This document shows positions 25,681 to 33,765 of a DNA stretch of 64,000 nucleotides, piece after piece. This DNA is from VKMB-3413 sp041027365 (GTDB taxonomy: Bacteria; Pseudomonadota; Alphaproteobacteria; Rhizobiales; Rhizobiaceae), in assembly GCF_041027365.1 (NCBI RefSeq), contig NZ_JBFTEH010000009.1, positions 62,001 to 126,000 of the forward strand. Direction: 5' to 3'. Both the position numbers and the translations under genes were made by a program. The notes under the pieces are model-generated. The model was given only the letters and a program-made list of their open reading frames with translations, ran no database searches and was not told where the DNA came from. Numbering within the stretch: the first letter of the stretch is position 1; the number at the start of each line of letters is the position of its first letter.

Positions 25681-26772
25681 TCAGAGAAAATGCTTCGACA
25701 GCTTCAGTCCCTGCGCCTGATAGTTCGACTTCAGGTCGCTGCCATAGAGCCGCTCCGGCACGGCGGTCATGCGCTCGTAGACGAGCCGGCCGACGATCTG
25801 GCCGTCCTCGAGGATGAAGGGCACGTCGTGGCTCCTGACCTCGAGCACCGCGCGGCTCCCCGCCCCGCCGGCCGGCGAATGGCCGAAGCCCGGATCGAAG
25901 AAGCCGGCGTAATGCACCCGGAACTCGCCGACCAGCGGATCGAAGGGCGTCATCTCGGCCGCGAAGGCAGGCGGCACGTGCACCGCCTCCTTGGAGACGA
26001 GGATGTAGAACTCGTCCGGGTCGAGCACGATCTCGCCGCTGCCGCGCCGATGCATCGGCTCCCAGAACTCGGCGAGCGGATAGGCGGCGCGGTCGTCGAG
26101 GTCGATGACGCCGGTGTGGCGCTTGCCGCGATAGCCGACGAGGCCGGAGCTGTCGCCGGCGAGGTCGATCGACAGCGCGATTCCGCCGCCGGAGATGTTC
26201 GCCTCGGGCGCCGTCGTCAGGCCTTCGCGGGCATGGAGCTCGGCGAGTTCGGCCTCCGAGAGCGTCGGCTCGCCGGTGCGGAAGCGGATCTGCGACAGGC
26301 GCGAGCCCTGCCGCGCCAGGACCGGGAAGGTGCGCGGCGAGATTTCGAGGTAGAGCGGGCCACGGTAGCCGGCCGGCACCTTGTCGAATTCCTGCGCGCC
26401 GTCGGTGAGAACTCGGGTGAAGATGTCGAGCCGGCCGGTCGAGGACTTCGGATTGGCCGTCGCCCTGACGGCCTCGGGCAGCGCCAGGCGCTCCTGCAGC
26501 GGCACGATATAGACGCAGCCGGTCTCCAGCACGGCGCCGCCGTCGAGCCGGAACTCGTGCAGCGAGAACCGCGCCAGCTTGTCCGCCACCGACTGGCCGG
26601 GCCCGGGCAGGAAGCTCGCGCGCACCCGGTACGCGACCGGGCCGAGCCTGAGATCGAGGCTCGCCGGCTGGATCTGGTCGGCGTCGCGCGGCGCCTCGGC
26701 GAGGATCGCGCTCTCGTCGAACAGGCCGGCGATCTCGCGGTCCGGCAATATCCCTGCGCGCGTCAGCTGCAT
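25681..26772 (-). CDS. 2'-deoxycytidine 5'-triphosphate deaminase, long two-domain form
   Basis: 363 residues from ATG 26772, about twice the length of E. coli Dcd. The N-terminal half has the dUTPase-like core with IQPASLDLRLG and ANPKSSTGRLDIFTRVLTDG; the second half repeats the fold (VGEFRVHYAGFFDPGFGH, RSHDVPFILEDGQIVGRLV). This tandem form is the usual alphaproteobacterial dCTP deaminase, supplying dUTP for thymidylate synthesis. GGGAG precedes the start; a longer frame to 26808 has no better site. Confidence 0.88.
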   Translation of the reverse strand: MQLTRAGILPDREIAGLFDESAILAEAPRDADQIQPASLDLRLGPVAYRVRASFLPGPGQSVADKLARFSLHEFRLDGGAVLETGCVYIVPLQERLALPEAVRATANPKSSTGRLDIFTRVLTDGAQEFDKVPAGYRGPLYLEISPRTFPVLARQGSRLSQIRFRTGEPTLSEAELAELHAREGLTTAPEANISGGGIALSIDLAGDSSGLVGYRGKRHTGVIDLDDRAAYPLAEFWEPMHRRGSGEIVLDPDEFYILVSKEAVHVPPAFAAEMTPFDPLVGEFRVHYAGFFDPGFGHSPAGGAGSRAVLEVRSHDVPFILEDGQIVGRLVYERMTAVPERLYGSDLKSNYQAQGLKLSKHFL

Positions 26773-26846
26773 CGTTCGTCTCTCCCGGCTCTCGGGGCTG
26801 TCCCGCATGTTTGTTGACGCCTAGCCGGATCGGGTCTATTTGCAAA

Positions 26847-26907
26847 GCTCGCAGTGGTGATTTGGCCGGCCGGCTTGCAGCCACTTTAAACAAGTCGCTA
26901 AAGGGCC
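26847..26907 (+). promoter_or_regulatory. SAM-II riboswitch aptamer
   Basis: Matches the alphaproteobacterial SAM-II consensus: GTGGTGATTTG (from 26854), a GC-rich spacer, CCGGCTTGCAGCCAC (ending 26884), then TTTAAACAAG and CGCTAAAG (about 26897-26904). P1 pairs GTGG with CCAC, and the downstream CGCTAAAG region supplies the H-type pseudoknot strand. It lies just upstream of metZ, a methionine biosynthesis gene, and is followed by an intrinsic terminator, so SAM binding should switch transcription off. Confidence 0.9.
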
Positions 26908-26930
26908 GTTTGACGAATGACCATTCGACG

Positions 26931-26959
26931 AACCGGCCCGGCGACGCGGCCGGTTTTTT
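26931..26959 (+). terminator. Riboswitch-controlled intrinsic terminator before metZ
   Basis: Perfect 8-bp stem AACCGGCC (26931-26938) / GGCCGGTT (26948-26955) running into six Ts (26954-26959), 20 bp before the metZ ATG. A textbook rho-independent terminator in the leader, and the expected expression platform of the SAM-II aptamer. Confidence 0.88.
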
Positions 26960-26978
26960 GTTGTTCGGAGATGACGAC

Positions 26979-28175
26979 ATGGCGAAGCAGGGCGACGAGC
27001 GGCGCAAGGTGCGGCCGGCGACGGCGATGGTTCACGGCGGCACGGCCCGGTCCGGCTTCGGCGAGACGTCGGAAGCGATGTTCCTGACGCAGGGCTTCGT
27101 CTACGAGACGTCCGAGGCCGCCGAGGCCCGCTTCAAGGGCGAGGAGCCCGGCTTCGTCTATTCGCGCTATTCCAACCCCACGACGCGCATGTTCGAGGAG
27201 CGGATGATGGCGCTGGAAGGCGCCGAGGACGCCCGCGGAACGGCGTCGGGCATGGCGGCGGTCGCCGCCGCGCTGCAGTGCCAGGTGAAGGCCGGCGACC
27301 ACATCGTCGCCTCCCGCGCCATGTTCGGCTCGTGCCGCTACGTGATCGAGACGGTGCTCGGACGCGCCGGCGTCGCCTCGACGATCATCGATGGACGCAA
27401 CCTCGACGAATGGCGCGCGGCGATCCGTCCGGAAACCAAGGTGTGCTTCTTCGAGACGCCCGCCAATCCGACGCTGGAGATCGTCGACATCGCAGCCGTC
27501 GCGGAGATCGCTCATGCGGCGGGCGCCCGGGTTGTGGTCGACAATGTCTTCGCCACGCCGATGTTCCAGAAGCCCCTGCAGCTCGGCGCCGACGTCGTCG
27601 TCTACTCCGCGACCAAGCATATCGACGGCCAGGGACGCTGCCTCGGGGGCATCGTCCTCTCCTCGAAGGACTGGATCGACGAGTTCTTCCACGACTACCA
27701 CCGCCACACCGGCCCGTCGCTCTCGCCGTTCAACGCGTGGACGCTGCTGAAAGGGCTGGAGACGCTTCCCCTGCGCGTCGCGCAGCAGACGCGGACCGCG
27801 GCGCGGATCGCCGACCTCCTCGCGGAAAGCGGCAAGGTCGCCAAGGTGCTCTATCCCGGCCGCGCCGACCATCCGGACGCCGCGATCGCGAAGAAGCAGA
27901 TGACCGGCGGCTCGACGCTCATCGCGCTCGAGCTGAAGGGCGGCAAGGAGGCCGCCTTCCGCTTCTCCAACGCGCTGCAGATCATCCTGATCTCCAACAA
28001 TCTCGGCGACGCCAAGAGCCTCATCACCCATCCCGCGACGACGACGCACAAGAACCTTTCGCCGGAGGCCCGAGCCGAACTCGGCATCGGCGACGGCCTG
28101 CTTCGCCTGTCGCTCGGGCTGGAGGACGCCGACGATCTGGGCGAGGACATCGAGGCGGCGCTGGCGGCGGTGTGA
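26979..28175 (+). CDS. metZ: O-succinylhomoserine sulfhydrylase
   Basis: 398-residue PLP enzyme of the Cys/Met-metabolism family, making homocysteine from O-succinylhomoserine (or acetyl form) and sulfide. PLP-binding Lys213 lies in YSATKHIDGQGR, with the substrate-loop FVYSRYSNPT near residue 55 and TPANPTLEI near 150. The ATG at 26979 follows a GGAG at 26967-26970. Expression is predicted to fall with high SAM through the leader riboswitch. The frame continues upstream through the riboswitch and terminator, so the longer start is rejected. Confidence 0.93.
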   Translation: MAKQGDERRKVRPATAMVHGGTARSGFGETSEAMFLTQGFVYETSEAAEARFKGEEPGFVYSRYSNPTTRMFEERMMALEGAEDARGTASGMAAVAAALQCQVKAGDHIVASRAMFGSCRYVIETVLGRAGVASTIIDGRNLDEWRAAIRPETKVCFFETPANPTLEIVDIAAVAEIAHAAGARVVVDNVFATPMFQKPLQLGADVVVYSATKHIDGQGRCLGGIVLSSKDWIDEFFHDYHRHTGPSLSPFNAWTLLKGLETLPLRVAQQTRTAARIADLLAESGKVAKVLYPGRADHPDAAIAKKQMTGGSTLIALELKGGKEAAFRFSNALQIILISNNLGDAKSLITHPATTTHKNLSPEARAELGIGDGLLRLSLGLEDADDLGEDIEAALAAV

Positions 28176-28234
28176 GGCGGCCGTTTCAGTCGCTGCCGTG
28201 CGAGCAGATAAAGCCTCGGCGGGCCAGCCTGCGG

Positions 28235-28258
28235 CCTTCTCCCGCAGGCGGGAGAAGG
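28235..28258. repeat. REP-like palindrome / bidirectional terminator
   Basis: Perfect 11-bp arms CCTTCTCCCGC (28235-28245) and GCGGGAGAAGG (28248-28258) around AG, between the convergent metZ and CDP-alcohol phosphatidyltransferase genes. The sequence resembles the short palindromes scattered between genes in many Hyphomicrobiales genomes. It may terminate both transcripts. Confidence 0.6.
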
Positions 28259-28267
28259 GATCGCCGA

Positions 28268-28873
28268 CTACCCGAACGTCTTCGCCGCGAGCCAGACGCG
28301 CGAGACGAAGGTCCAGGCGGTCATTGCGGCGAAGACTGCGGCGATGACGGGGAACCACTGCGGGAACAGGCAGAACAGGACGAAGGCGGCGATCGTCTCG
28401 CTGGCTTCCGCCAGCCCCGTCGTGAACAGCAGCGACTTGCCGGGCCGCCCCGCTTCGGCCAGGCCCCGCTTCTCCGCCATCACCGCGAAGGCGAGGACGG
28501 AGGCGCCGTTGGCGTAGAAGGTGGCGACGAGGATCGCGGCGGCGAGCGCGTTGGCGCCGGGATCGAGGATCGCGAAGGCGACGGGGATCGCGCCATAGAA
28601 GACGAAGTCGAAGGTGATGTCGAGGAAGCCGCCGAAGTCGCTCGGCACCGTCTGCCGCGCGATGGCGCCGTCGAGTCCGTCGGCGAGGCGGGAGAAGAGG
28701 ATCAGGAACAGGGCGAGCGTCAGCTGATCGAGCGCGATCGCCACTGCGGCGGCAAGGCCGATGACGAACCCGGTCACCGTCACCATGTCGGCGCCGACGC
28801 CGAGGCGGACGAGACCGGCCGCAAGACGCTCGACCGGCGGATCGATCCGCTTCCTCAGAACGCTGTCGAGCAC
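28268..28873 (-). CDS. CDP-alcohol phosphatidyltransferase family protein
   Basis: 201-residue inner-membrane enzyme transferring a phosphatidyl group from CDP-diacylglycerol to an alcohol. The catalytic motif is present as DGLDGAIAR followed by seven residues, then G-x3-D-x3-D in GGFLDITFD, keeping all four key Asp residues (spacer one shorter than the common form). About six TM segments. The acceptor alcohol is not evident. GTG start at 28873 with AGGAA upstream. Convergent with metZ and divergent from apaG. Confidence 0.87.
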   Translation of the reverse strand: MLDSVLRKRIDPPVERLAAGLVRLGVGADMVTVTGFVIGLAAAVAIALDQLTLALFLILFSRLADGLDGAIARQTVPSDFGGFLDITFDFVFYGAIPVAFAILDPGANALAAAILVATFYANGASVLAFAVMAEKRGLAEAGRPGKSLLFTTGLAEASETIAAFVLFCLFPQWFPVIAAVFAAMTAWTFVSRVWLAAKTFG

Positions 28874-28974
28874 GCGATTTCCTGTCTTGCCACGATCAAG
28901 CCCGGTCCAATTGACCTTTCGCGCCCGAATGGCGTTCTATTACACCCATCAAACCGGCAGGCGCTCGAACAGCC

Positions 28975-29367
28975 ATGTATCAGGCAATCACGAAGGGGGT
29001 CACGGTCACCGTCCGGCCGACCTTTCTCCAGGACCAGTCGCAGCCCGAGCGCGGCCGCTGGGTCTGGGCTTACACGGTGGAGATCGAGAACGGCAGCGGC
29101 GACACGGTTCAACTGAGATCACGATACTGGCACATCACCGACGCCAACGGCCATGTCGAAGAGGTGCGCGGGCCGGGCGTCGTGGGCGAGCAGCCGGTGC
29201 TGAAGCCGGGCGACAGCTTCACCTACACCTCCGGCTGCCCGCTCGGCACGCCCTCCGGCTTCATGCGCGGCCACTACCGGATGCAGGCGACGGGCGGCGG
29301 GTTCTTCGAGGTGGAGATCCCGGCCTTCTCGCTGGACGTCCCGGCCGAGACGCGGGTGCTGAACTGA
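28975..29367 (+). CDS. apaG: ApaG/CorD domain protein
   Basis: 130-residue single-domain protein of the ApaG family (immunoglobulin-like fold), classically linked to Co2+/Mg2+ homeostasis and diadenosine polyphosphate metabolism. The diagnostic stretch WAYTVEIENGSGDTVQLRSR and the ligand loop RGPGVVGEQPVLKPGDSFTY are present, with SGCPLGTPSGFMRGHY near the end. Full length for the family. ATG at 28975. Confidence 0.95.
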   Translation: MYQAITKGVTVTVRPTFLQDQSQPERGRWVWAYTVEIENGSGDTVQLRSRYWHITDANGHVEEVRGPGVVGEQPVLKPGDSFTYTSGCPLGTPSGFMRGHYRMQATGGGFFEVEIPAFSLDVPAETRVLN

Positions 29368-29380
29368 GCGAGCGGGCGCT

Positions 29381-29743
29381 TCACGGTTTCGGCGATCGCT
29401 CCTGATCGGCGATCATCCGCGCGACCGTGGCGGCCAGAACCGGCAGATGGTGGCGCACCACGTCCAGCAGAACCGGCGTCTCGACATGCTGGTATTCGTG
29501 TCGGAGAACGTTTCCCATGCCGCGGATCGCCCGCCAGTCGATCTCGAGATACCGATCCGTGAGATCTCTCGGCAAGGCCGCGGCAGCTTCCGAGATGATT
29601 CCGATGGCGCGTTCCGTTGCCCTGCGCTTGATGTAGTCGCCCTCCAACTCCTCAAGGCTGGACCCGGCGATGAAGCGCGCAACGCCTTCGCATTCGTCGC
29701 GAATGTGAAACAGGCGCACGAGAGGCGTCTTCGAGGCCGCCAT
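29381..29743 (-). CDS. hepT: HepT-like HEPN domain protein, catalytic Arg replaced
   Basis: 120 residues of the DUF86/HepT class, normally the RNase toxin of a type VII HepT/MntA module. The family motif RX4HXY aligns with GNVLRHEYQHV: His82 and Tyr84 are kept but the Arg position is Gly77 (codon GGA, one base from CGA or AGA). That should cripple RNase activity, so this may be a decayed or repurposed toxin; Arg74 nearby is an untested substitute. The ATG overlaps the stop of the upstream MNT gene (TGATG), as in active modules. Convergent with apaG. Confidence 0.75.
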   Translation of the reverse strand: MAASKTPLVRLFHIRDECEGVARFIAGSSLEELEGDYIKRRATERAIGIISEAAAALPRDLTDRYLEIDWRAIRGMGNVLRHEYQHVETPVLLDVVRHHLPVLAATVARMIADQERSPKP

Positions 29744-30042
29744 CAGAAGACTCGGACCGCTTCCCGCTCGGCGGCCGAGCGGATGTACTTCGAAAGCCCC
29801 GCCCGCGTTCCATAACCGATGTCGCGGCCGGGCAACGCGTCGCCGATCGCGTTGTAAGCGCCCATGAAGCGGTCGAACCGGGCGAACTCCGCATCTGCCG
29901 GATCGACGAACACGTCGATGTCGGAATCCCACCGCGCCTCGTCACGGGCGTAGGAGCCGAAGAGATACAGGGCGCCGACGCCGAGCGCCCGCAACTCCGG
30001 CTCACACGCCTTCAGGCGACGAATGACTTCGGCCCGGTCCAT
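29743..30042 (-). CDS. mntA: MNT-domain nucleotidyltransferase antitoxin
   Basis: 99 residues. Minimal nucleotidyltransferase with the GS-x10-DxD signature: Gly29-Ser30 in LFGSYARDE and Asp41/Asp43 in WDSDIDVFVD. Members paired with HepT neutralise it by adenylylating the Tyr of its RX4HXY motif, and that Tyr is retained in the partner. First gene of the pair, translationally coupled to hepT. ATG at 30042. Confidence 0.8.
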   Translation of the reverse strand: MDRAEVIRRLKACEPELRALGVGALYLFGSYARDEARWDSDIDVFVDPADAEFARFDRFMGAYNAIGDALPGRDIGYGTRAGLSKYIRSAAEREAVRVF

Positions 30043-30157
30043 CTGCAGCCCCCGCGACGTTTCCGCACTCGGCTCGGATGAAAATGCGCCTGATGAGGGG
30101 ACGGATCAAGGCGCGCGCCGCGCGCCGCAGCAGCGCGGGGAGGTGGCGGACCGTTCA

Positions 30158-30179
30158 CGGCGGCCATCCGCGGCCGCCG
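30158..30179 (-). terminator. GC-rich hairpin downstream of hslO
   Basis: Perfect 8-bp arms CGGCGGCC (30158-30165) and GGCCGCCG (30172-30179), loop ATCCGC, just after the hslO stop. It has no clear U-tract, so it may be an RNA-stabilising or Rho-assisted end. Confidence 0.4.
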
Positions 30180-30184
30180 CCGTC

Positions 30185-31207
30185 TCAGTGCTGCGAATGC
30201 GTGTCGTCGCCGTCGGCCGCGAATTCCGCCGGGTCGAACTCGTAGCCCTCGCCGCAGAACTCGCAGGTGACCTGGATGCGCCCGTCCTCGATGCTCTCGT
30301 CGATCTCCTCGGCGGAGAAGTTCGACAGGACGTCCTTGATCCGCTCGCGCGAGCAGGAGCAGTCGTCGAGGACCGTGTTGGCCGGAAACACCCGCACGCC
30401 GCGCTCGTGGAACAGCCGGTAGAGCAGCCGCTCGACCCCGATCTCGGGATCGGTCAGTTCCGAGGCGTCGACCGTGTCGACCAGAGCCCGGACTTCGAGC
30501 CAGGCGTCGTCCATCTCGTCGGTCTCGTCGAAGTCGCCCGAGCCCTCCGGCGCGTCGCCACCCGGCAGGTCCGGCATGCGCATGCGTTCCGGCGAGTCCG
30601 GCAGGAACTGCGCGATCAGGCCACCGGCCCGCCAGCTTTCGACGAAGCCCTTCTCGCCGCGCCGGGCGATCTTGGCGACGGCGAGCTTCACCGTCGTCGG
30701 GATTTGCTCGGACTGGCGGAAATAGCTCTCGGCCACCTCTTCCATCGAGGCGCCGTTGAGTTCGACGATGCCCTGGTAGCGCTGCATGTACTCGCCCTGG
30801 TCGACGGTCAGCGCCAGGATGCCGTTGCCGAGGAGGGATTCGGGCGTGGTCGCGCCGGCATCGACCGCCACCGCGAGCTTCTCCTCGTCGTAGCGCGCAT
30901 AGGCGCGCACACTCGACGGCGTCGAGAAGTCGACGACCAGGAGGTCGACCGCCCCGTCGGTCTGCGTCTGCGCGATGAACTTGCCCTCGAACTTCAGCGA
31001 CGTGCCAAGCAGCACGGTCAGCACGATCATCTCCGCCAGGAGGCGCGAGACGGGCTCGGGATAGTCGTGGCGGCCGAGGATCTGGTCGAGCATCGGGCCG
31101 AGCTGGACGGCGCGGCCGCGCGCGTCCAGCGCCTCGATCCCGAAGGGCACGACCGCATCGTCGCCGGCGAGGTCGATGTCGCCGAGAGCGCGCGGCGTCT
31201 CAGCCAT
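30185..31207 (-). CDS. hslO: Hsp33 redox-regulated molecular chaperone
   Basis: 340-residue cytosolic holdase activated by oxidation. The C-terminal redox switch has the zinc Cys set CSCS (in DDCSCSRER) and CEFCG about 30 residues later, matching the CXCX27-32CXXC family pattern. N-terminal domain with LLTVLLGTSLKFEGKF-like core (LTVLLGTSLKFEGKF). The start ATG at 31207 overlaps the argF 3' end by 8 nt, so it is expressed with argD-argF. Confidence 0.95.
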   Translation of the reverse strand: MAETPRALGDIDLAGDDAVVPFGIEALDARGRAVQLGPMLDQILGRHDYPEPVSRLLAEMIVLTVLLGTSLKFEGKFIAQTQTDGAVDLLVVDFSTPSSVRAYARYDEEKLAVAVDAGATTPESLLGNGILALTVDQGEYMQRYQGIVELNGASMEEVAESYFRQSEQIPTTVKLAVAKIARRGEKGFVESWRAGGLIAQFLPDSPERMRMPDLPGGDAPEGSGDFDETDEMDDAWLEVRALVDTVDASELTDPEIGVERLLYRLFHERGVRVFPANTVLDDCSCSRERIKDVLSNFSAEEIDESIEDGRIQVTCEFCGEGYEFDPAEFAADGDDTHSQH

Positions 31208-32153
31208 GAACGGCACCCTCGGATAGGTTCGGCGCGGCGTCGTCGATCGCGCCGAAGCACCAGGCGAGGATCGACTTTTGCGCATGAAGACGGTTTTCGG
31301 CCTCGTCGAAGACGACCGACTGCGGCCCGTCGATGACGGCATCGGTCACTTCCTCGCCGCGATGGGCCGGGAGACAATGCATGAAGAGCGCCTCTGGCTT
31401 GGCGTGCGCCATCAGGCGTTCGTTGACCTGATAGGGCATGAAGACGTTGTGGCCGCGGGCTTGATCCTCGCGGCCCATGGAGACCCAGGTGTCGGTGACG
31501 ACGAGATCCGCGCCGCTCACCGCTTCGACCGGGTCACTGGTAGTTAGGATCGAGGCGCCCTCTTTGCGAGCCCAGTCGACGAAGCGCATGTCGGGATCGG
31601 AGCCCTCGGGCGTCGCGATCTTCAGCGCGTAGTCGAAACGGGCGGATGCCTCGACGAAGGAGGCGAGCACGTTGTTGCCGTCGCCGGTCCAGGCGATGGT
31701 CTTGCCGGTCACCGGCCCGCGCTTCTCCTGGAAGGTCATCAGATCCGCCATGATCTGGCAGGGATGGGTGTCGTCGGTCAGCCCGTTGATGACCGGCACG
31801 GTCGCATGGTCGGCCATCTCCATCAGCCGGTCGTGCGAGGTGGTGCGGATCATGATCGCGTCGACATAGCGCGACAGGACCCGCGCCGTGTCGGCGATGG
31901 TCTCGGAGCGGCCGAGCTGCATCTCCGCGCCGGAGAGGAACAGCGTCTCTCCGCCGAGTTGGCGCATGCCGACGTCGAAGGAGACGCGGGTGCGCGTCGA
32001 GGGCTTGTCGAAGATCATCGCCAGGACCTTGCCGGCGAGCGGCTTCGGCCCCTCGCGCCCCAGCGCCTTGCGGCTGATCGCGTCGGCGATGATCGCCTTC
32101 AGGTCGTCCCGCCCGACGGCGGAGATGTCGAGGAAGTGCTTGGGAGCTGTCAT
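31200..32153 (-). CDS. argF: Ornithine carbamoyltransferase
   Basis: 317-residue enzyme making citrulline from ornithine and carbamoyl phosphate in arginine biosynthesis. Carbamoyl-phosphate loop KPSTRTR, HPCQ motif in TDDTHPCQIMADL, and ornithine-site MHCLPAHRGEEV are intact. ATG at 32153, 13 bp after the argD stop; its 3' end overlaps hslO. Forms argD-argF-hslO. Confidence 0.97.
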   Translation of the reverse strand: MTAPKHFLDISAVGRDDLKAIIADAISRKALGREGPKPLAGKVLAMIFDKPSTRTRVSFDVGMRQLGGETLFLSGAEMQLGRSETIADTARVLSRYVDAIMIRTTSHDRLMEMADHATVPVINGLTDDTHPCQIMADLMTFQEKRGPVTGKTIAWTGDGNNVLASFVEASARFDYALKIATPEGSDPDMRFVDWARKEGASILTTSDPVEAVSGADLVVTDTWVSMGREDQARGHNVFMPYQVNERLMAHAKPEALFMHCLPAHRGEEVTDAVIDGPQSVVFDEAENRLHAQKSILAWCFGAIDDAAPNLSEGAVHG

Positions 32154-32166
32154 GGGATCGGGCTCC

Positions 32167-33381
32167 TTACGCGCTCTTGCGCCGGCCGGCGAGGGACAGA
32201 CCCTCGACCGCGGCCTCGATCCGGTTCATGCCCTCGCGCACCTCCTCGGCGGTGACGACGAGCGGCGGCAGCAGCCGCACCACGTTGTCGCCGGCCGGTG
32301 CGGAGAGAAGCCCGTTGTCGCGCAGCGCCGCGACGAGTTCGCCGTTCGGCACCTTCGCCTTGAGCCCGATCAGGAGGCCCTGGCCGCGCACCGCCTCCAG
32401 GACGTCCGGATAGCGGTCGACCAGCGAGGCCAGCGACTGCTTGAACTGAAGCGAAACCTCGTTCACGTGATCGAGGAAGCCGTCCTCCAGCACGATGTCG
32501 AGCACGGCGTTGCCGACCGCCATGGCGAGCGGATTGCCGCCATAGGTCGTGCCGTGGGTGCCGGGCGTCATGCCCTTGGCCGCCTCTTCGGTCGCCAGGC
32601 ACACGCCCATCGGGAAGCCGCCGCCGATGCCCTTGGCGGAGGCCATGATGTCCGGCGCGGCGCCCGAATGCTGGTAGGCGTAGAGCTTGCCGGTGCGCCC
32701 GACGCCCGTCTGCACCTCGTCGTAGATCAGGAGGATGCCGAGCTCGTCGCAGAGCTCGCGCAGGCCGGTCAGGCACTGCAGCGGCACCGAGCGGATGCCG
32801 CCCTCGCCCTGGATCGGCTCGATCAGGATGGCGGCGACCTCGGGCCCGGCCGCCGCTTCGCGCAGGGCGTCGTGATCGCCGAAGGGCAGCTGGTCGAAGC
32901 CGGGCGTCTTGGGCCCGAAGCCCTCGAGATATTTCGCCTGGCCGCCGGCCGCGATGGTGGCCAGCGTGCGGCCGTGGAAGGCGCCCTCGAAGGTGAGGAT
33001 GCGGTAGCGCTCCGGCTCACCGTTGACGTAGTGGTAGCGCCGCGCGGTCTTGATCGCCGCCTCCAGCGCTTCCGCACCGGAATTGGTGAAGAAGGCGCGG
33101 TCGGCGAAGGTCGCCGCCGTCAGGCGCTCGGCGAGCCGGCGCTGCCCCGGAATCTCGAAGAGATTGGAGGTGTGCCACAGCTTTCCGGCCTGCGTCGTCA
33201 GCGCCTCCACGAGATGCGGATGGGCGTGGCCGAGCAGGTTCACCGCGATGCCGCCGGAAAAGTCCATGAAACGTCGCCCGTCGGTCGCCTCGAGCCAGAC
33301 GCCTTCCCCACGCTCGAACGCCACCGGCGCGCGGGCATAGGTCTGATAAAGCGGCGAATGATTTTGCGTCGTCTCGGGCAT
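32167..33381 (-). CDS. argD: Acetylornithine aminotransferase
   Basis: 404-residue class-III PLP aminotransferase of arginine biosynthesis (acetylornithine to N-acetylglutamate semialdehyde, possibly also succinyldiaminopimelate). PLP Lys250 in SAKGIGGGFPMG; IYDEVQTGVGRTG and FTNSGAEALEAAIKTAR are typical. ATG at 33381. A perfect hairpin lies 44-69 nt upstream in its leader. Confidence 0.95.
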   Translation of the reverse strand: MPETTQNHSPLYQTYARAPVAFERGEGVWLEATDGRRFMDFSGGIAVNLLGHAHPHLVEALTTQAGKLWHTSNLFEIPGQRRLAERLTAATFADRAFFTNSGAEALEAAIKTARRYHYVNGEPERYRILTFEGAFHGRTLATIAAGGQAKYLEGFGPKTPGFDQLPFGDHDALREAAAGPEVAAILIEPIQGEGGIRSVPLQCLTGLRELCDELGILLIYDEVQTGVGRTGKLYAYQHSGAAPDIMASAKGIGGGFPMGVCLATEEAAKGMTPGTHGTTYGGNPLAMAVGNAVLDIVLEDGFLDHVNEVSLQFKQSLASLVDRYPDVLEAVRGQGLLIGLKAKVPNGELVAALRDNGLLSAPAGDNVVRLLPPLVVTAEEVREGMNRIEAAVEGLSLAGRRKSA

Positions 33382-33424
33382 GATGGTCGCTCTTTCGGCA
33401 ATCCCCGTCGGGTTCCTGAAACGT

Positions 33425-33450
33425 CAAAGCCTGCCGCAGGGCAGGCTTTG
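33425..33450. promoter_or_regulatory. Perfect inverted repeat in the argD leader
   Basis: CAAAGCCTGCC (33425-33435) and GGCAGGCTTTG (33440-33450), an 11-bp perfect stem with loop GCAG, 44-69 nt upstream of the argD ATG. It could be an operator or a leader hairpin for argD-argF-hslO. There is no T-tract on either side, so it is not an obvious terminator. Confidence 0.5.
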
Positions 33451-33600
33451 GTCGAAGTCTCCGATGTCTCGGAACCATGGCTATACCACGCCGTTGCCGC
33501 CAGGTGTCAACGAAAGCGCAAGGAATGTGCCCGGCTGCCGGCGCGAATCGCGGTGCCACAAGGTTGGGGAAAAGTTCGCGCGCGATTCTGGCCCGGTCGA

Positions 33601-33622
33601 CTGACTCTTGTCACAGAGTCAG
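33601..33622. promoter_or_regulatory. Palindrome of two CcrM-type GANTC sites upstream of gcrA
   Basis: CTGACTC (33601-33607) and GAGTCAG (33616-33622) are perfect 7-bp inverted arms with an 8-bp spacer, each containing a GANTC site, in the argD-gcrA divergent region about 145 bp before the gcrA start. GANTC is the site methylated by CcrM, and GcrA acts at methylated promoters, so this is a credible cell-cycle control element. Confidence 0.5.
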
Positions 33623-33765
33623 CCAATGCGTTAATGTTCGGGCCGGATACTAGATTTCGAGCGGCGGACCCTAGTGTACCCCTAGATGTTGTGTGCCTGT
33701 CCCGTGCCCTGGATGCGCGGGGCCGAAGGATTCCGTCCGGCCGCCATCTCAGAAGGAGCTCGTCC

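Noticed and set aside
26811..26978. Longer metZ reading frame through the leader
   Set aside because: It would translate the SAM-II aptamer and the terminator; family proteins start near the ATG at 26979.
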